Shown piece after piece: positions 6,774-13,108 of a DNA stretch of 14,248 nucleotides. The notes under the pieces were generated by a model. That model was not told the DNA's origin. It did not search any database and saw only the letters and a program-made list of their open reading frames with translations. The stretch's first letter is position 1. Every line of letters begins with the position of its first letter. The position numbers and the translations under genes are program-made. Origin of the DNA: Methanobacteriota archaeon (GTDB taxonomy: Archaea > Thermoplasmatota > Thermoplasmata > RBG-16-68-12); the NCBI GenBank assembly GCA_005878325.1, contig VBMR01000078.1:1-14248 (forward strand), written 5' to 3'.

Positions 6774-7490
6774 CTATTCGGACTTCCCGCTTAACCTTTT
6801 GTTAGGCATCGTCGTGGCTCGCCCTCTCCGACGCTGAGACTGACGATACCAGTCGCAGTCCTTACGAACAGGACACTCGGAGCACCGCGGGTTCCGGGCT
6901 TTGCACAGGGTGCGTCCGTGGGCGATGATCGCCAGGTGCCAAGCCTTCCTCTTGTCCGGCCGCGTCCACCGTTCGAGCGCCGCACGAACGGACTCGTAGT
7001 CCCTGCGGCGGCTGAGGTTCCACCGGCGGGCGATGCGCGCGATGTGCGTGTCGATCGGGAAGGTCGGATGGCCGCCGGCCATCGCGAGCACGACGTCGGC
7101 GGTCTTCGGGCCCACGCCCCGGAGGGCCATCAGCTCGGCCCGGGCTCGTTCCGTCGGGAGCATGAGGATTCGTTCGACTTCACCGTCCCAATGATCGAGG
7201 ATCTCCCTCGCGATCGCCCGAATCCGCGGAGCTTTCTGCCGAGCGAGCCCAGCGTGCCAAATCGCGCGGGCGATTTCCTCTTCCGGCGTGTCCGCGAGTC
7301 GCTCCGGGGTGATCTTTCGGACCCGGGAGCGGAGTCCTTCCAGCCCTCGGCGCTCATTCGTCGCGGTCGTGCTTTGCGACAAGACGGTGGAGACGAGGAT
7401 CTCGAACGCCGTCATCCCCGTCGTCCAGTCTTTCATCGGGTAGCGGGACTCCAGGATCCGCATCGTGCGCAGGAATGCGCGGCGATCCAT
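6774..7490 (-). CDS. nth: Endonuclease III-type DNA glycosylase/AP lyase
   Basis: A 238-residue helix-hairpin-helix base-excision enzyme that removes oxidised pyrimidines and nicks AP sites. It carries the HhH motif LRGVGPKTADVVLA with catalytic K129, the catalytic D147 in FPIDTHIARI, and a C-terminal 4Fe-4S loop C196-x6-C203-x2-C206-x5-C212. A basic Arg/Lys-rich tail follows the cluster. I chose the ATG at 7490 (MDRRAFLRTM): the 49 residues that the frame allows upstream run into proline dehydrogenase and look non-coding. An A/T tract on the minus strand (TCTTTTTCC, about 7512-7520) lies about 26 nt before this ATG, so the mRNA may be leaderless despite the close spacing to proline dehydrogenase. 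Confidence 0.92.
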   Translation of the reverse strand: MDRRAFLRTMRILESRYPMKDWTTGMTAFEILVSTVLSQSTTATNERRGLEGLRSRVRKITPERLADTPEEEIARAIWHAGLARQKAPRIRAIAREILDHWDGEVERILMLPTERARAELMALRGVGPKTADVVLAMAGGHPTFPIDTHIARIARRWNLSRRRDYESVRAALERWTRPDKRKAWHLAIIAHGRTLCKARNPRCSECPVRKDCDWYRQSQRRRGRATTMPNKRLSGKSE

Positions 7491-7524
7491 GCGCTGAGAA
7501 AGGCGGTAAGCGGAAAAAGATGCC

Positions 7525-8364
7525 TCAGCCTTCGACGAAGGAACGGGCCATCGTGACGATGTTCCTCGGTCGCTCGCGGAGCCTGCGGCTGAAGTAGGGA
7601 AGCCAATTCGGACCGTACGGGATGTACTCCGAGACACGAAATCCCTGCCGGGCGAGGTCGGACTTCAGCGGATCCCGGACACCCTGGAGCATCGCGAACT
7701 CGAAGGGCGTGGGATGCTGCCGCGCCAGCTCGAGGGCCCGGGAGATCATGCGACTGTCATGGCTGCCGACCGCGAAGTCCCGGGCCTTCGTGAACAGCGT
7801 TTCGAGGTGCTCGAGATACGCCTGATCGGTCTGCGAGCGGGATCGGAACGCGATGTCCTCCGTCTCCTTGTACGCCCCCTTGACGAGACGAATTCTCGCT
7901 CGATCTCGGATGAGACGTTCCAAGTCGGCAGACGTTCGCTTCAGGTTTGCCTGCACGCATATCCCCACGCGGTCGTACCGCTCGAGAAGGCGTTCGCCGA
8001 TCCAAAGCGTGTCGTCCGTGGTCCCCGAGTGCTCCATATCTAACCACAGGACACGACCGTCCGCCTTCGTCGCATCGAGGATCGGCAGCATCTGAGAGAG
8101 GGCGTACCCCTTGTCGATCAGGACCCCGAATTGCGTCGGTTTGAGGCTCACGGTGCCGCGCACGCCATCCGAGCGCATCGCGTCCAGGAGCCTGAGGTAC
8201 TCGGCCTTCGTCGCCTCTACCGGCGCGCGTTCGCGGTAGTGCTCTCCCAAATGGTTCACGAGCGCGTCCATCCCGCGGGCGTTCGCGTCTTTCGCGACCC
8301 GGAGGGCATCCTCCATCCGCTCCCCCGCGACCCATTGTCGGGCGAATCGCAAGAGGAGGGCCAT
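7525..8364 (-). CDS. putA: Proline dehydrogenase (monofunctional PRODH)
   Basis: A 279-residue FAD-dependent TIM-barrel enzyme that oxidises proline to pyrroline-5-carboxylate and passes electrons to quinone. Motifs run in order: RFARQWVAGE (6-15), NHLGEH (37-42), K75 in VSLKPTQFG, LDMEHSG (108-114), VQANLKR (137-143), RLVKGAYKE (159-167), FEFAMLQGVRD (221-231), YIPYGPNW (247-254) and the substrate-binding YFSRRLRERPRN (257-268). The length is typical of stand-alone enzymes; no pyrroline-5-carboxylate dehydrogenase is attached or present in the window. The ATG at 8364 is the first start close to the conserved N-terminus. A T-rich tract (TCTTTTTCC) follows the stop within about 15 nt and could end the transcript or act as a promoter for the next gene. 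Confidence 0.94.
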   Translation of the reverse strand: MALLLRFARQWVAGERMEDALRVAKDANARGMDALVNHLGEHYRERAPVEATKAEYLRLLDAMRSDGVRGTVSLKPTQFGVLIDKGYALSQMLPILDATKADGRVLWLDMEHSGTTDDTLWIGERLLERYDRVGICVQANLKRTSADLERLIRDRARIRLVKGAYKETEDIAFRSRSQTDQAYLEHLETLFTKARDFAVGSHDSRMISRALELARQHPTPFEFAMLQGVRDPLKSDLARQGFRVSEYIPYGPNWLPYFSRRLRERPRNIVTMARSFVEG

Positions 8365-8427
8365 CGGTCGGCGCGAACCCCGCCTGGAACAGAAATAGGT
8401 TCCGGACTCGGTCGCGATTCTGGACCT

Positions 8428-8871
8428 TCACACGGGTTTGCCGCAGGCCATGCAGAACTTGACGAAATCGGGGTTCAGCCGGCCGCAGCCCTGACAGCGG
8501 ACCCGGATATCCGCGGGGCGCGCGGCATCGCGACCCTGCGCCGTGTTCGCGGTGGTGCCTGCGACCACTCCGACGAGAAGGAAGATCCACCAGAGCCGGA
8601 CGAGCCATCCGCCGATCCCCGCGAGGACGCCCCCGATCACGAATAGAGCGATGGCGCCCGCCATCGTGTTGAGGATGCTCAGGACGCCGCCGCCTCCGAG
8701 GGCCGCCCCGACGGTGCCCGAGATGAAGCCGAAGAAGGCGTAGACGATCATGAGGATGCCGACAATCGTGAAAGCGGCGCCGATCAGGAGGACGGTGATT
8801 GCTCCCCAGCCGAACGGGAGGGAGGGCGGGTTTCGGCGAACCGCCGGTGCGGCATAGGAAGGGATGGCCAC
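8428..8871 (-). CDS. Small membrane protein with C-terminal zinc ribbon
   Basis: A 147-residue protein of no recognised function. Three hydrophobic stretches (about 21-51, 62-90 and 92-109), rich in Gly and Ala, are followed by a short polar linker and a zinc-ribbon CQGCG...FCMACGKPV with C126, C129, C140 and C143. Such a zinc-ribbon hooked to membrane helices is common in archaeal membrane proteins of unknown role and may serve protein interaction. The start is GTG; no in-frame ATG lies upstream before non-coding sequence. A TATA-like box at 8927-8935 predicts a leader of about 30 nt. It is separated by 63 nt from proline dehydrogenase, and is divergent from the metallopeptidase gene. Confidence 0.75.
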   Translation of the reverse strand: MAIPSYAAPAVRRNPPSLPFGWGAITVLLIGAAFTIVGILMIVYAFFGFISGTVGAALGGGGVLSILNTMAGAIALFVIGGVLAGIGGWLVRLWWIFLLVGVVAGTTANTAQGRDAARPADIRVRCQGCGRLNPDFVKFCMACGKPV

Positions 8872-8926
8872 GACGATCGCCTGGACAGACCCAGAGGGCT
8901 GCCATCCTCGACGACGAGGGTCCAGA

Positions 8927-8935
8927 GGATAAAAC
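8927..8935 (-). promoter_or_regulatory. TATA-like box of the zinc-ribbon membrane protein gene
   Basis: The minus strand reads GTTTTATCC, an A/T island in GC-rich sequence, 57-64 nt upstream of the GTG start. The predicted transcript start is near 8900-8905. It stands back to back with the plus-strand box at 8990-8995. Confidence 0.45.
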
Positions 8936-8989
8936 TTTCAACCACGTTCCCATGGCTGGTATTCACCACGGAACACCGCCGGGCAATGC

Positions 8990-8995
8990 CTTAAG
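8990..8995 (+). promoter_or_regulatory. TATA-like box CTTAAG of the metallopeptidase gene
   Basis: Centred about 29 nt before the ATG at 9022, matching the spacing at the other apparently leaderless genes here. No Shine-Dalgarno sequence stands at a useful distance. Confidence 0.5.
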
Positions 8996-9021
8996 AGCGA
9001 CCGAGGAGCTGATACATCTCG

Positions 9022-9516
9022 ATGGATTTCGCGGGGAAACTGAACCAGGCCAAGAATCTCTCCGACCTCTTCGAACTCGTGAAGCGGTCGGTCGAGACGG
9101 TCCTCGGACGGACCCGAGCGGGCCTCATGCTCGCCCTCGCAGACCTGGGGAACCATCCGCAAGGATTCCTCGGAGCCTTCTATCCGATCGCGAGCAATGT
9201 CATCGTGATGAACAAGGTCCCCCTCCTCCGAATCCAGGAGACGAACCCGGGACTGTACAAGCCCTACGCCTTCTACGTCCTGCTGCACGAGTACCTCCAC
9301 TCGCTCGGTTTCGTCGACGAGCGCGTCTGCCGCGAGCAGTCCCACCGAATCCTCGAGACCCTCTTCGGACCGGATCACATCGTCTCCCAGATTTCCGGGG
9401 ACACGGCGCGGTTCTTCCCGAACCTCGTCTTCCCGGACGCGGCGTGGCAGCCCGCGGAACTCCACCTGGAGTTCGTCCGTGGCTTCGACCGCGGATCCGC
9501 GTCGTACATCGCGTGA
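9022..9516 (+). CDS. Putative zinc metallopeptidase of the HExxHxxGxxD type
   Basis: A 164-residue soluble protein. The centre carries H89-E90-x2-H93-x2-G96-x2-D99 in the sequence LLHEYLHSLGFVDE, a zincin motif extended as in metzincin-like enzymes where Asp can replace the third His (the snapalysin pattern). The downstream H108 or E100 could complete or tune the site. A strand-like VIVMNKVPLLR lies at 60-70, as an edge strand often does before the active-site helix in zincins. There is no signal peptide or membrane segment, so it should act in the cytoplasm. Substrate and family name are unknown to me. The mRNA is probably leaderless from the CTTAAG box upstream. Peptidase activity is inferred from the motif alone. 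Confidence 0.72.
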   Translation: MDFAGKLNQAKNLSDLFELVKRSVETVLGRTRAGLMLALADLGNHPQGFLGAFYPIASNVIVMNKVPLLRIQETNPGLYKPYAFYVLLHEYLHSLGFVDERVCREQSHRILETLFGPDHIVSQISGDTARFFPNLVFPDAAWQPAELHLEFVRGFDRGSASYIA

Positions 9517-9547
9517 CGCGCGACGCGCCGACCTATCGCGGAGAAAC

Positions 9548-9556
9548 TTCTAATAG
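9548..9556 (+). promoter_or_regulatory. TATA-like box of the aquaporin gene
   Basis: TTCTAATAG stands about 38 nt before the TTG start. The expected start of transcription near 9578-9582 would leave a leader of about 10 nt carrying GGAGG and GGGAG just before the TTG. Confidence 0.4.
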
Positions 9557-9589
9557 ACCTCCCCGATTCGGCGCGAGCGGAGGCGGGAG

Positions 9590-10279
9590 TTGCCGATCAC
9601 GGCCGGTCGCAAGGCCATCGCGGAAGGGGTCGGGGCCTTCACGCTCATCTTCATTGGAGCGGGTGCGGGGATCCTTTCGGGCAGCAACCTCTTGCTGGTC
9701 GCGTTCGCCCACGGTCTCGCGATTGGCGTCATGGTCTCCGCCCTCGGGCGCATCTCGGGTGGCCACTTCAACCCGGCCGTGACCCTGGGAGCCTTCGTGG
9801 GTCGACAGATCTCGGGCCGCCTCGCGGCGGTGTATTGGGCCGCCCAGTTGGGCGGAGCTCTGATCGCGGCCCTTGCCCTCTTCGCGATCTTCCCTTCATC
9901 GGTTTGGCAACCGTCCCACCTCGGCACGCCCGCTTTGGGGACGTTCCCCGAGAACGCCGGTGCGGTCCCGCCTCTGACGGGAATCGTGGTCGAGGGCATC
10001 CTGACGTTTCTCCTCGTGACCGTGATCTATGGCACGGCTATCGATCCCAAAGGGACCTTCAACGCCGTCGGCGGTTTCGCCATCGGCCTCACGATCACGA
10101 TTGACATCCTGATGGGCGGACCCCTCACGGGCGCGGCGATGAACCCGGCCCGTTGGTTCGGACCCGCGGTCGTCTCGCAGTTTTTCGACAACTGGTACGT
10201 GTATTGGATCGGGCCCTTCTTCGGGGCGATTGTCGCGGGACTCTTGTACAGCCGAGTCTTCTTGGACCGGAACCCCTGA
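9590..10279 (+). CDS. Aquaporin / MIP-family channel with a TIP-like selectivity filter
   Basis: A 229-residue channel with six hydrophobic helices and both hallmark half-helix motifs, GGHFNPAVTLG (N61-P62-A63) and GAAMNPARWFGPA (N185-P186-A187). Positions by spacing from the NPA motifs give an aromatic/arginine filter of H41, I173, A182 and R188. That set is the H-I-A-R combination known from plant tonoplast intrinsic proteins, not the F-H-C-R of water-strict AQP1 or the glycerol-facilitator set. The GGPLTGAAMNPAR loop is also TIP-like. Water is the expected substrate; ammonia, urea or hydrogen peroxide are possible by analogy with TIPs. The start is TTG, since no ATG or GTG fits the conserved N-terminus; a GGAGGCGGGAG run directly precedes it and argues for this codon. 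Confidence 0.92.
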   Translation: MPITAGRKAIAEGVGAFTLIFIGAGAGILSGSNLLLVAFAHGLAIGVMVSALGRISGGHFNPAVTLGAFVGRQISGRLAAVYWAAQLGGALIAALALFAIFPSSVWQPSHLGTPALGTFPENAGAVPPLTGIVVEGILTFLLVTVIYGTAIDPKGTFNAVGGFAIGLTITIDILMGGPLTGAAMNPARWFGPAVVSQFFDNWYVYWIGPFFGAIVAGLLYSRVFLDRNP

Positions 10280-10362
10280 GACCCGATCCAAGACTCTGGA
10301 TGTCACCTCGAACGCACGCGCACGCGTGTCCAAGACGCACTTCTGACAGTTAGAGGACAATG

Positions 10363-10369
10363 TTTAAAT
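10363..10369 (+). promoter_or_regulatory. TATA box TTTAAAT of the ferredoxin-NADP reductase gene
   Basis: A clear archaeal TATA box in a GC-rich gap, centred 29 nt before the ATG at 10395. With no leader room for a ribosome-binding site, the mRNA is probably leaderless. Confidence 0.6.
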
Positions 10370-10394
10370 CGGCCCGCAGGGTCCCAGCTTTGCT

Positions 10395-11189
10395 ATGATG
10401 CGGGAGACCGTCCCGACGAGGGCCGCGACGCCGCAGAAATCGGTCATCCGAGAGTCTCCCGTGAAGTTCCGATCGGGAAGGCACACCGCGGTCGTGAAGG
10501 AAGTTTTCGACATCACGACGAAGTACCCGGAGACCTACTTGATCCGTTTCACCTTTGAGAACGAGCCCGTCTTCGACTTCGAACCGGGCCAGTTCATCTC
10601 GATCTTCGCGGAGAAAGAAGGGAAGCGCATCTCCCGGCCCTACTCGATCGCCTCGTGGCCGGAGAACAAGTCGGCCCTCGAGCTCGCCATCAAGGTCGTG
10701 GAGGGCGGGTTCATGTCGAACTACCTCCACCACGTCCCGGTCGGCACGAAGCTCGCATCGATCGGTCCCCTCGGCCGGTTCGTGATGCAGGAGCCGATTC
10801 CCTACGACACCGTGTTCGTCGCGACCGGCACGGGGGTCGCGCCGTTCATCTCGATGATGGGCCACATTTGGGAACAGGAACTCGACGATGGCCATGAGTT
10901 CCATCTGGTCTTCGGCGTTCGGTACGTCCACGACCTGATCTATCGCGACCTGATCGAGAAGTGGGCCCGCGAGCATCGGAACTTCCACTTCTACCCGACG
11001 GTTTCCCGTCCCGAAACATCGACCTGGAAGGGCCGCGTCGGCTACGTGCAGAAGGTCCTGCAAAACGACATCCGGGATTACTCGAAGAAGCAGGTGTACA
11101 TCTGCGGCCTCCACGACATGGTGGAGGACGTGAAGAACCTCTGCGAGCGCCTCGGCTTCGCGTACGTGCGGTTCGAGAAGTGGGATTGA
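10395..11189 (+). CDS. Ferredoxin/flavodoxin-NADP+ reductase-like flavoprotein
   Basis: A 264-residue FNR-family protein. The FAD barrel shows FEPGQFISIF (62-71) and RPYSIAS (81-87), with GPLGRF at 124-129. The NADP domain shows VATGTGVAPFISM (142-154), TVSRP...KGR (202-214), whose S-R...G-R pattern binds the 2'-phosphate of NADP(H) in bacterial Fpr enzymes, and YICGLHDMV (235-243). The C-terminus YVRFEKWD resembles the end of the bacterial subclass. It should exchange electrons between NADPH and ferredoxin or flavodoxin in the cytoplasm; the partner is not encoded nearby. The N-terminus carries about 25 extra residues before the barrel. Two ATG codons lie in tandem; the TATA spacing supports the first. 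It converges with sodX, 8 nt apart. Confidence 0.9.
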   Translation: MMRETVPTRAATPQKSVIRESPVKFRSGRHTAVVKEVFDITTKYPETYLIRFTFENEPVFDFEPGQFISIFAEKEGKRISRPYSIASWPENKSALELAIKVVEGGFMSNYLHHVPVGTKLASIGPLGRFVMQEPIPYDTVFVATGTGVAPFISMMGHIWEQELDDGHEFHLVFGVRYVHDLIYRDLIEKWAREHRNFHFYPTVSRPETSTWKGRVGYVQKVLQNDIRDYSKKQVYICGLHDMVEDVKNLCERLGFAYVRFEKWD

Positions 11190-11197
11190 GCCCGGGG

Positions 11198-11503
11198 CTA
11201 CGGGCGCAGCCGCAACCATACCTTTCCGACGATTCGCTCCTTCGCGACAGGGCCGAAGGTGCGGCTGTCGCGGCTCGCGGCTTCGTTGTCTCCGGCGAGG
11301 TGGACAGATCCGGCGGGCGTTCGATCCGACACCCGTTTCACGAGGAACCGGGACGGCATCTCCGGGTCTTCCACGACGACCAGGTCGCCCCGCGAGGGCG
11401 GCCGGAACCGGTACGCCCAGCGGTTGACGAGGACATAGTCGCCCGGCTCGAGCGTGGGCCGCATGCTGGGGTCCTCGACCCGGAAGCGGCGAAACGGGAG
11501 CAT
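11198..11503 (-). CDS. sodX: Nickel-type SOD maturation protease (S26/signal peptidase-like)
   Basis: A 101-residue soluble serine protease of the signal-peptidase fold without a membrane anchor. The catalytic Ser is S13 in VEDPSMRPTLEPGD, the general-base Lys is K56 in FLVKRVSD, and the family box AGDN...SRDSR lies at 70-81. In other organisms this protease removes the propeptide of Ni-SOD, freeing the His that binds nickel. The gene directly follows sodN on the same strand with a 19-nt gap, which settles its role among S26 relatives. The start at 11503 (ATG) gives the short form usual for the family. Confidence 0.93.
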   Translation of the reverse strand: MLPFRRFRVEDPSMRPTLEPGDYVLVNRWAYRFRPPSRGDLVVVEDPEMPSRFLVKRVSDRTPAGSVHLAGDNEAASRDSRTFGPVAKERIVGKVWLRLRP

Positions 11504-11522
11504 CGCCGCGCGACGTTCCGCC

Positions 11523-12044
11523 TCACTTCATTTTCGGATAGACGGTCTGGCGTTCCGTCGGATACGGCGCTTTTGCCGTCGTCGTCTCGAGGCCTTTCGT
11601 CTTCCAGAAAATCGTCGCAATTTCGTTCGTCGACTTCAGCAGGTCCTCTGCGGCCGGGAGGTTGATTTCCTGGCGGGCCTTGGAGGCGGCCTTCAAAGAC
11701 TTCCACACCAGGTCGTGTAGGTCCGGGAACGTCTTCAGGTGGTCCGGCTTGAAGTAGTCGCCCCAGAGGATCCGGACCTCGTTCTTCGCGATCTCCGCGT
11801 GCTGCTCCTTCACCAGGACGTACCGCGAAAGCTTGTTCGCATATTCCTGTCGTTGCTCCGGAGTCGCGTTGGGCCCGGGCTTCTCGAGCTGGTTGATCAG
11901 GTCGACCATCCGGATGACGGTGTGGGCCGCCATCTGGGCGTGGTGCGGGTCGTAGATTCCGCAGGGGATGTCGCAATGGGCGTAGGCAATCGGGGCCGGG
12001 GAGATCCGGTCGAACGCGCGGGCAATCGAGTGCAGGAGGGACAT
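11523..12044 (-). CDS. sodN: Nickel superoxide dismutase precursor
   Basis: A 173-residue precursor that dismutes superoxide to oxygen and hydrogen peroxide. The nickel hook H23-C24-D-I-P-C28-G-I-Y31-D-P is complete; cleavage before H23 would give the mature amino-terminal His and make the hook HCDIPCG, with ligands His1, Cys2 and Cys6. The 22-residue propeptide is not a typical secretory signal, so the enzyme is probably cytoplasmic. The remaining sequence is helical, as in the known four-helix-bundle fold; the mature protein, about 151 residues, is longer than the roughly 117-residue Streptomyces enzyme. The TATA box at 12067-12076 lies about 27 nt from the ATG, indicating a leaderless mRNA. 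It forms an operon with sodX. Ni-SOD is uncommon in cultivated archaea. Confidence 0.95.
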   Translation of the reverse strand: MSLLHSIARAFDRISPAPIAYAHCDIPCGIYDPHHAQMAAHTVIRMVDLINQLEKPGPNATPEQRQEYANKLSRYVLVKEQHAEIAKNEVRILWGDYFKPDHLKTFPDLHDLVWKSLKAASKARQEINLPAAEDLLKSTNEIATIFWKTKGLETTTAKAPYPTERQTVYPKMK

Positions 12045-12066
12045 GGGAGTCTCGAAGCGGATTCCG

Positions 12067-12076
12067 TTATTTAAAC
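12067..12076. promoter_or_regulatory. TATA box that could serve both sodN (minus) and the small ORF-ogg2 series (plus)
   Basis: TTATTTAAAC contains the self-complementary TTTAAA (12070-12075). Its centre lies about 28 nt from the sodN ATG at 12044 and about 23 nt from the small ORF ATG at 12095, so one element may start leaderless transcripts in both directions. The sodN direction fits the usual spacing better. Confidence 0.5.
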
Positions 12077-12094
12077 GTCGTGCGGCCCCACCCG

Positions 12095-12358
12095 ATGTCC
12101 CTCGAAGGTGTGCCGCTCAAGTTCGCCGGTAGCAATACTAATCTGGATACCGATTTCGGCGCTCCAGAGCTCCGAGCGCACATGACCAAGCAGGACAGCG
12201 AGGCCCGTGTGACTATGCCAGGCGGGCAACGGGCCAAACTGTCCACCCAACCGCTCTGGGTCTTGGGCGGCATTACGACTCTGTTCTTCCGAAACACTCG
12301 ATGTCTCGGGATCGGCGTGAGCAGGCTTATCCTTCGATTCTGGATGGTTTGTGTGTGA
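12095..12358 (+). CDS. Possible small hypothetical protein upstream of ogg2
   Basis: An 87-residue ORF with no recognised family. Residues 1-60 look protein-like (charged, mixed), and the tail from about 58 is hydrophobic and Arg-rich. By my count about 71% of the codons in residues 1-60 end in G or C, and the first/second/third position pattern favours this frame over the antisense frames, though third-position GC is lower than in neighbouring genes. Its TGA overlaps a GTG (GTGA, 12355-12358) that is a credible start for ogg2, the same coupling seen between icd and its follower. The TATA box at 12067-12076 fits a leaderless ATG here. If it is not a gene, 12045-12354 is a 310-nt gap holding only the promoter. 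Low certainty; a decayed gene is an alternative. Confidence 0.35.
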   Translation: MSLEGVPLKFAGSNTNLDTDFGAPELRAHMTKQDSEARVTMPGGQRAKLSTQPLWVLGGITTLFFRNTRCLGIGVSRLILRFWMVCV

Positions 12359-13005
12359 GATTTCGCCACCTCGAAACCCTACGGTCTGAATATGCCGCGA
12401 AGCAAGACCTGGTGGCGGAGCGGCTGGCCGAATTCCGTCGTGTGGGTTCCCTCGGAGATGAGCGCCTCTTCGAGGAGATGTGCTTTTGCATCCTCGCGGT
12501 GCAGTCGAAAGCCCGCACCGCAGATGCGGCCGTCCGTGACCTGTCGAAGGCCGGCCTGCTGTGGTCCGGGCGCGCACCGCGGCTCGCGGCGTTCCTACGA
12601 CACCGGACGCGGTTCCATAATCACAAGGCCGCGTACATCGTGGGGGCTCGCGAACGATTCTTCCCTGAAGGGGGACCGTGTCTGTCCGAGTCGCTCCAGG
12701 AGCAGCGAGATCCGAAGGTCGCCCGCGCGTGGCTCGTGGGAGAGGTCGACGGCCTCGGATGGAAAGAAGGCAGTCACTTTCTGAGAAACGTGGGCCGCGG
12801 GGACGGACTGGCGATCTTGGACCGCCACATCTTGAGAAATCTGGTTCGCCATGGAGTAATCCCCGCGATGCCCGACTCGCTGACCGGCCCGAGATACCAC
12901 GCGATCGAGGAACGGATGAACCGCTTCTCGTCCACCGTCCAGATCCCAATGGCGGCCCTCGATCTCCTGTTCTGGAGCCGGGAGACCGGCGAGATTTTCA
13001 AGTGA
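12355..13005 (+). CDS. ogg2: Archaeal Ogg2-type 8-oxoguanine DNA glycosylase/AP lyase
   Basis: A helix-hairpin-helix glycosylase that excises 8-oxoguanine and cleaves the AP site. Residue numbers here count from the GTG at 12355 (216 residues). The catalytic Lys is K137 in GLGWKEGSHFLRN, the catalytic Asp is D156 in ILDRHILRN, and the protein ends in WSRETGEIFK, with the C-terminal Lys that archaeal Ogg2 uses to read the 8-oxoG base. The HNHKAAYIVGAR segment (88-99) is also typical. An ATG at 12301 would add 18 residues, but those codons favour A/T in third position, and the family is about 207 residues; a GCTTATCC box at 12325-12332 also lies near the leaderless distance from the GTG. It is followed 103 nt later by mutY, its partner in 8-oxoG repair. 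Confidence 0.9.
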   Translation: MRFRHLETLRSEYAAKQDLVAERLAEFRRVGSLGDERLFEEMCFCILAVQSKARTADAAVRDLSKAGLLWSGRAPRLAAFLRHRTRFHNHKAAYIVGARERFFPEGGPCLSESLQEQRDPKVARAWLVGEVDGLGWKEGSHFLRNVGRGDGLAILDRHILRNLVRHGVIPAMPDSLTGPRYHAIEERMNRFSSTVQIPMAALDLLFWSRETGEIFK

Positions 13006-13019
13006 CCGGGCGGGACGAG

Positions 13020-13040
13020 GCAACCTTGTTTAAGGTTGAC
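13020..13040 (+). repeat. Copy B of the 21-bp palindrome-cored element upstream of mutY
   Basis: Identical over all 21 nt to the copy at 675-695 when both are read in the direction of the downstream gene; the flanks differ. The core CAACCTTGTTTAAGGTTG (13021-13038) has 7-bp arms and a GTTT loop. It lies 15 nt after the ogg2 stop and 69 nt before the mutY GTG. Its GTTTAAGG centre would, as a TATA box, start a transcript near 13058 with a leader of about 50 nt. Confidence 0.75.
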
Positions 13041-13108
13041 ATCTGGCTGCCCCGATCGAACGTTCACAACGGTCCGAATTGATGTAGTCGCCCGCGTTTC
13101 GTCGTGCG

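Noticed and set aside
7491..7637. 49-residue extension of endonuclease III
   Set aside because: It overlaps the proline dehydrogenase C-terminus, where conserved residues are read in the other frame, and the extension is Ser/Arg-rich without homology to the family.
10312..10329. Alternating purine-pyrimidine stretch (ACGCACGCGCACGCGTGT), possible Z-DNA tract between the aquaporin and reductase genes
   Set aside because: Short, and such runs are expected in GC-rich intergenic DNA; no functional support.
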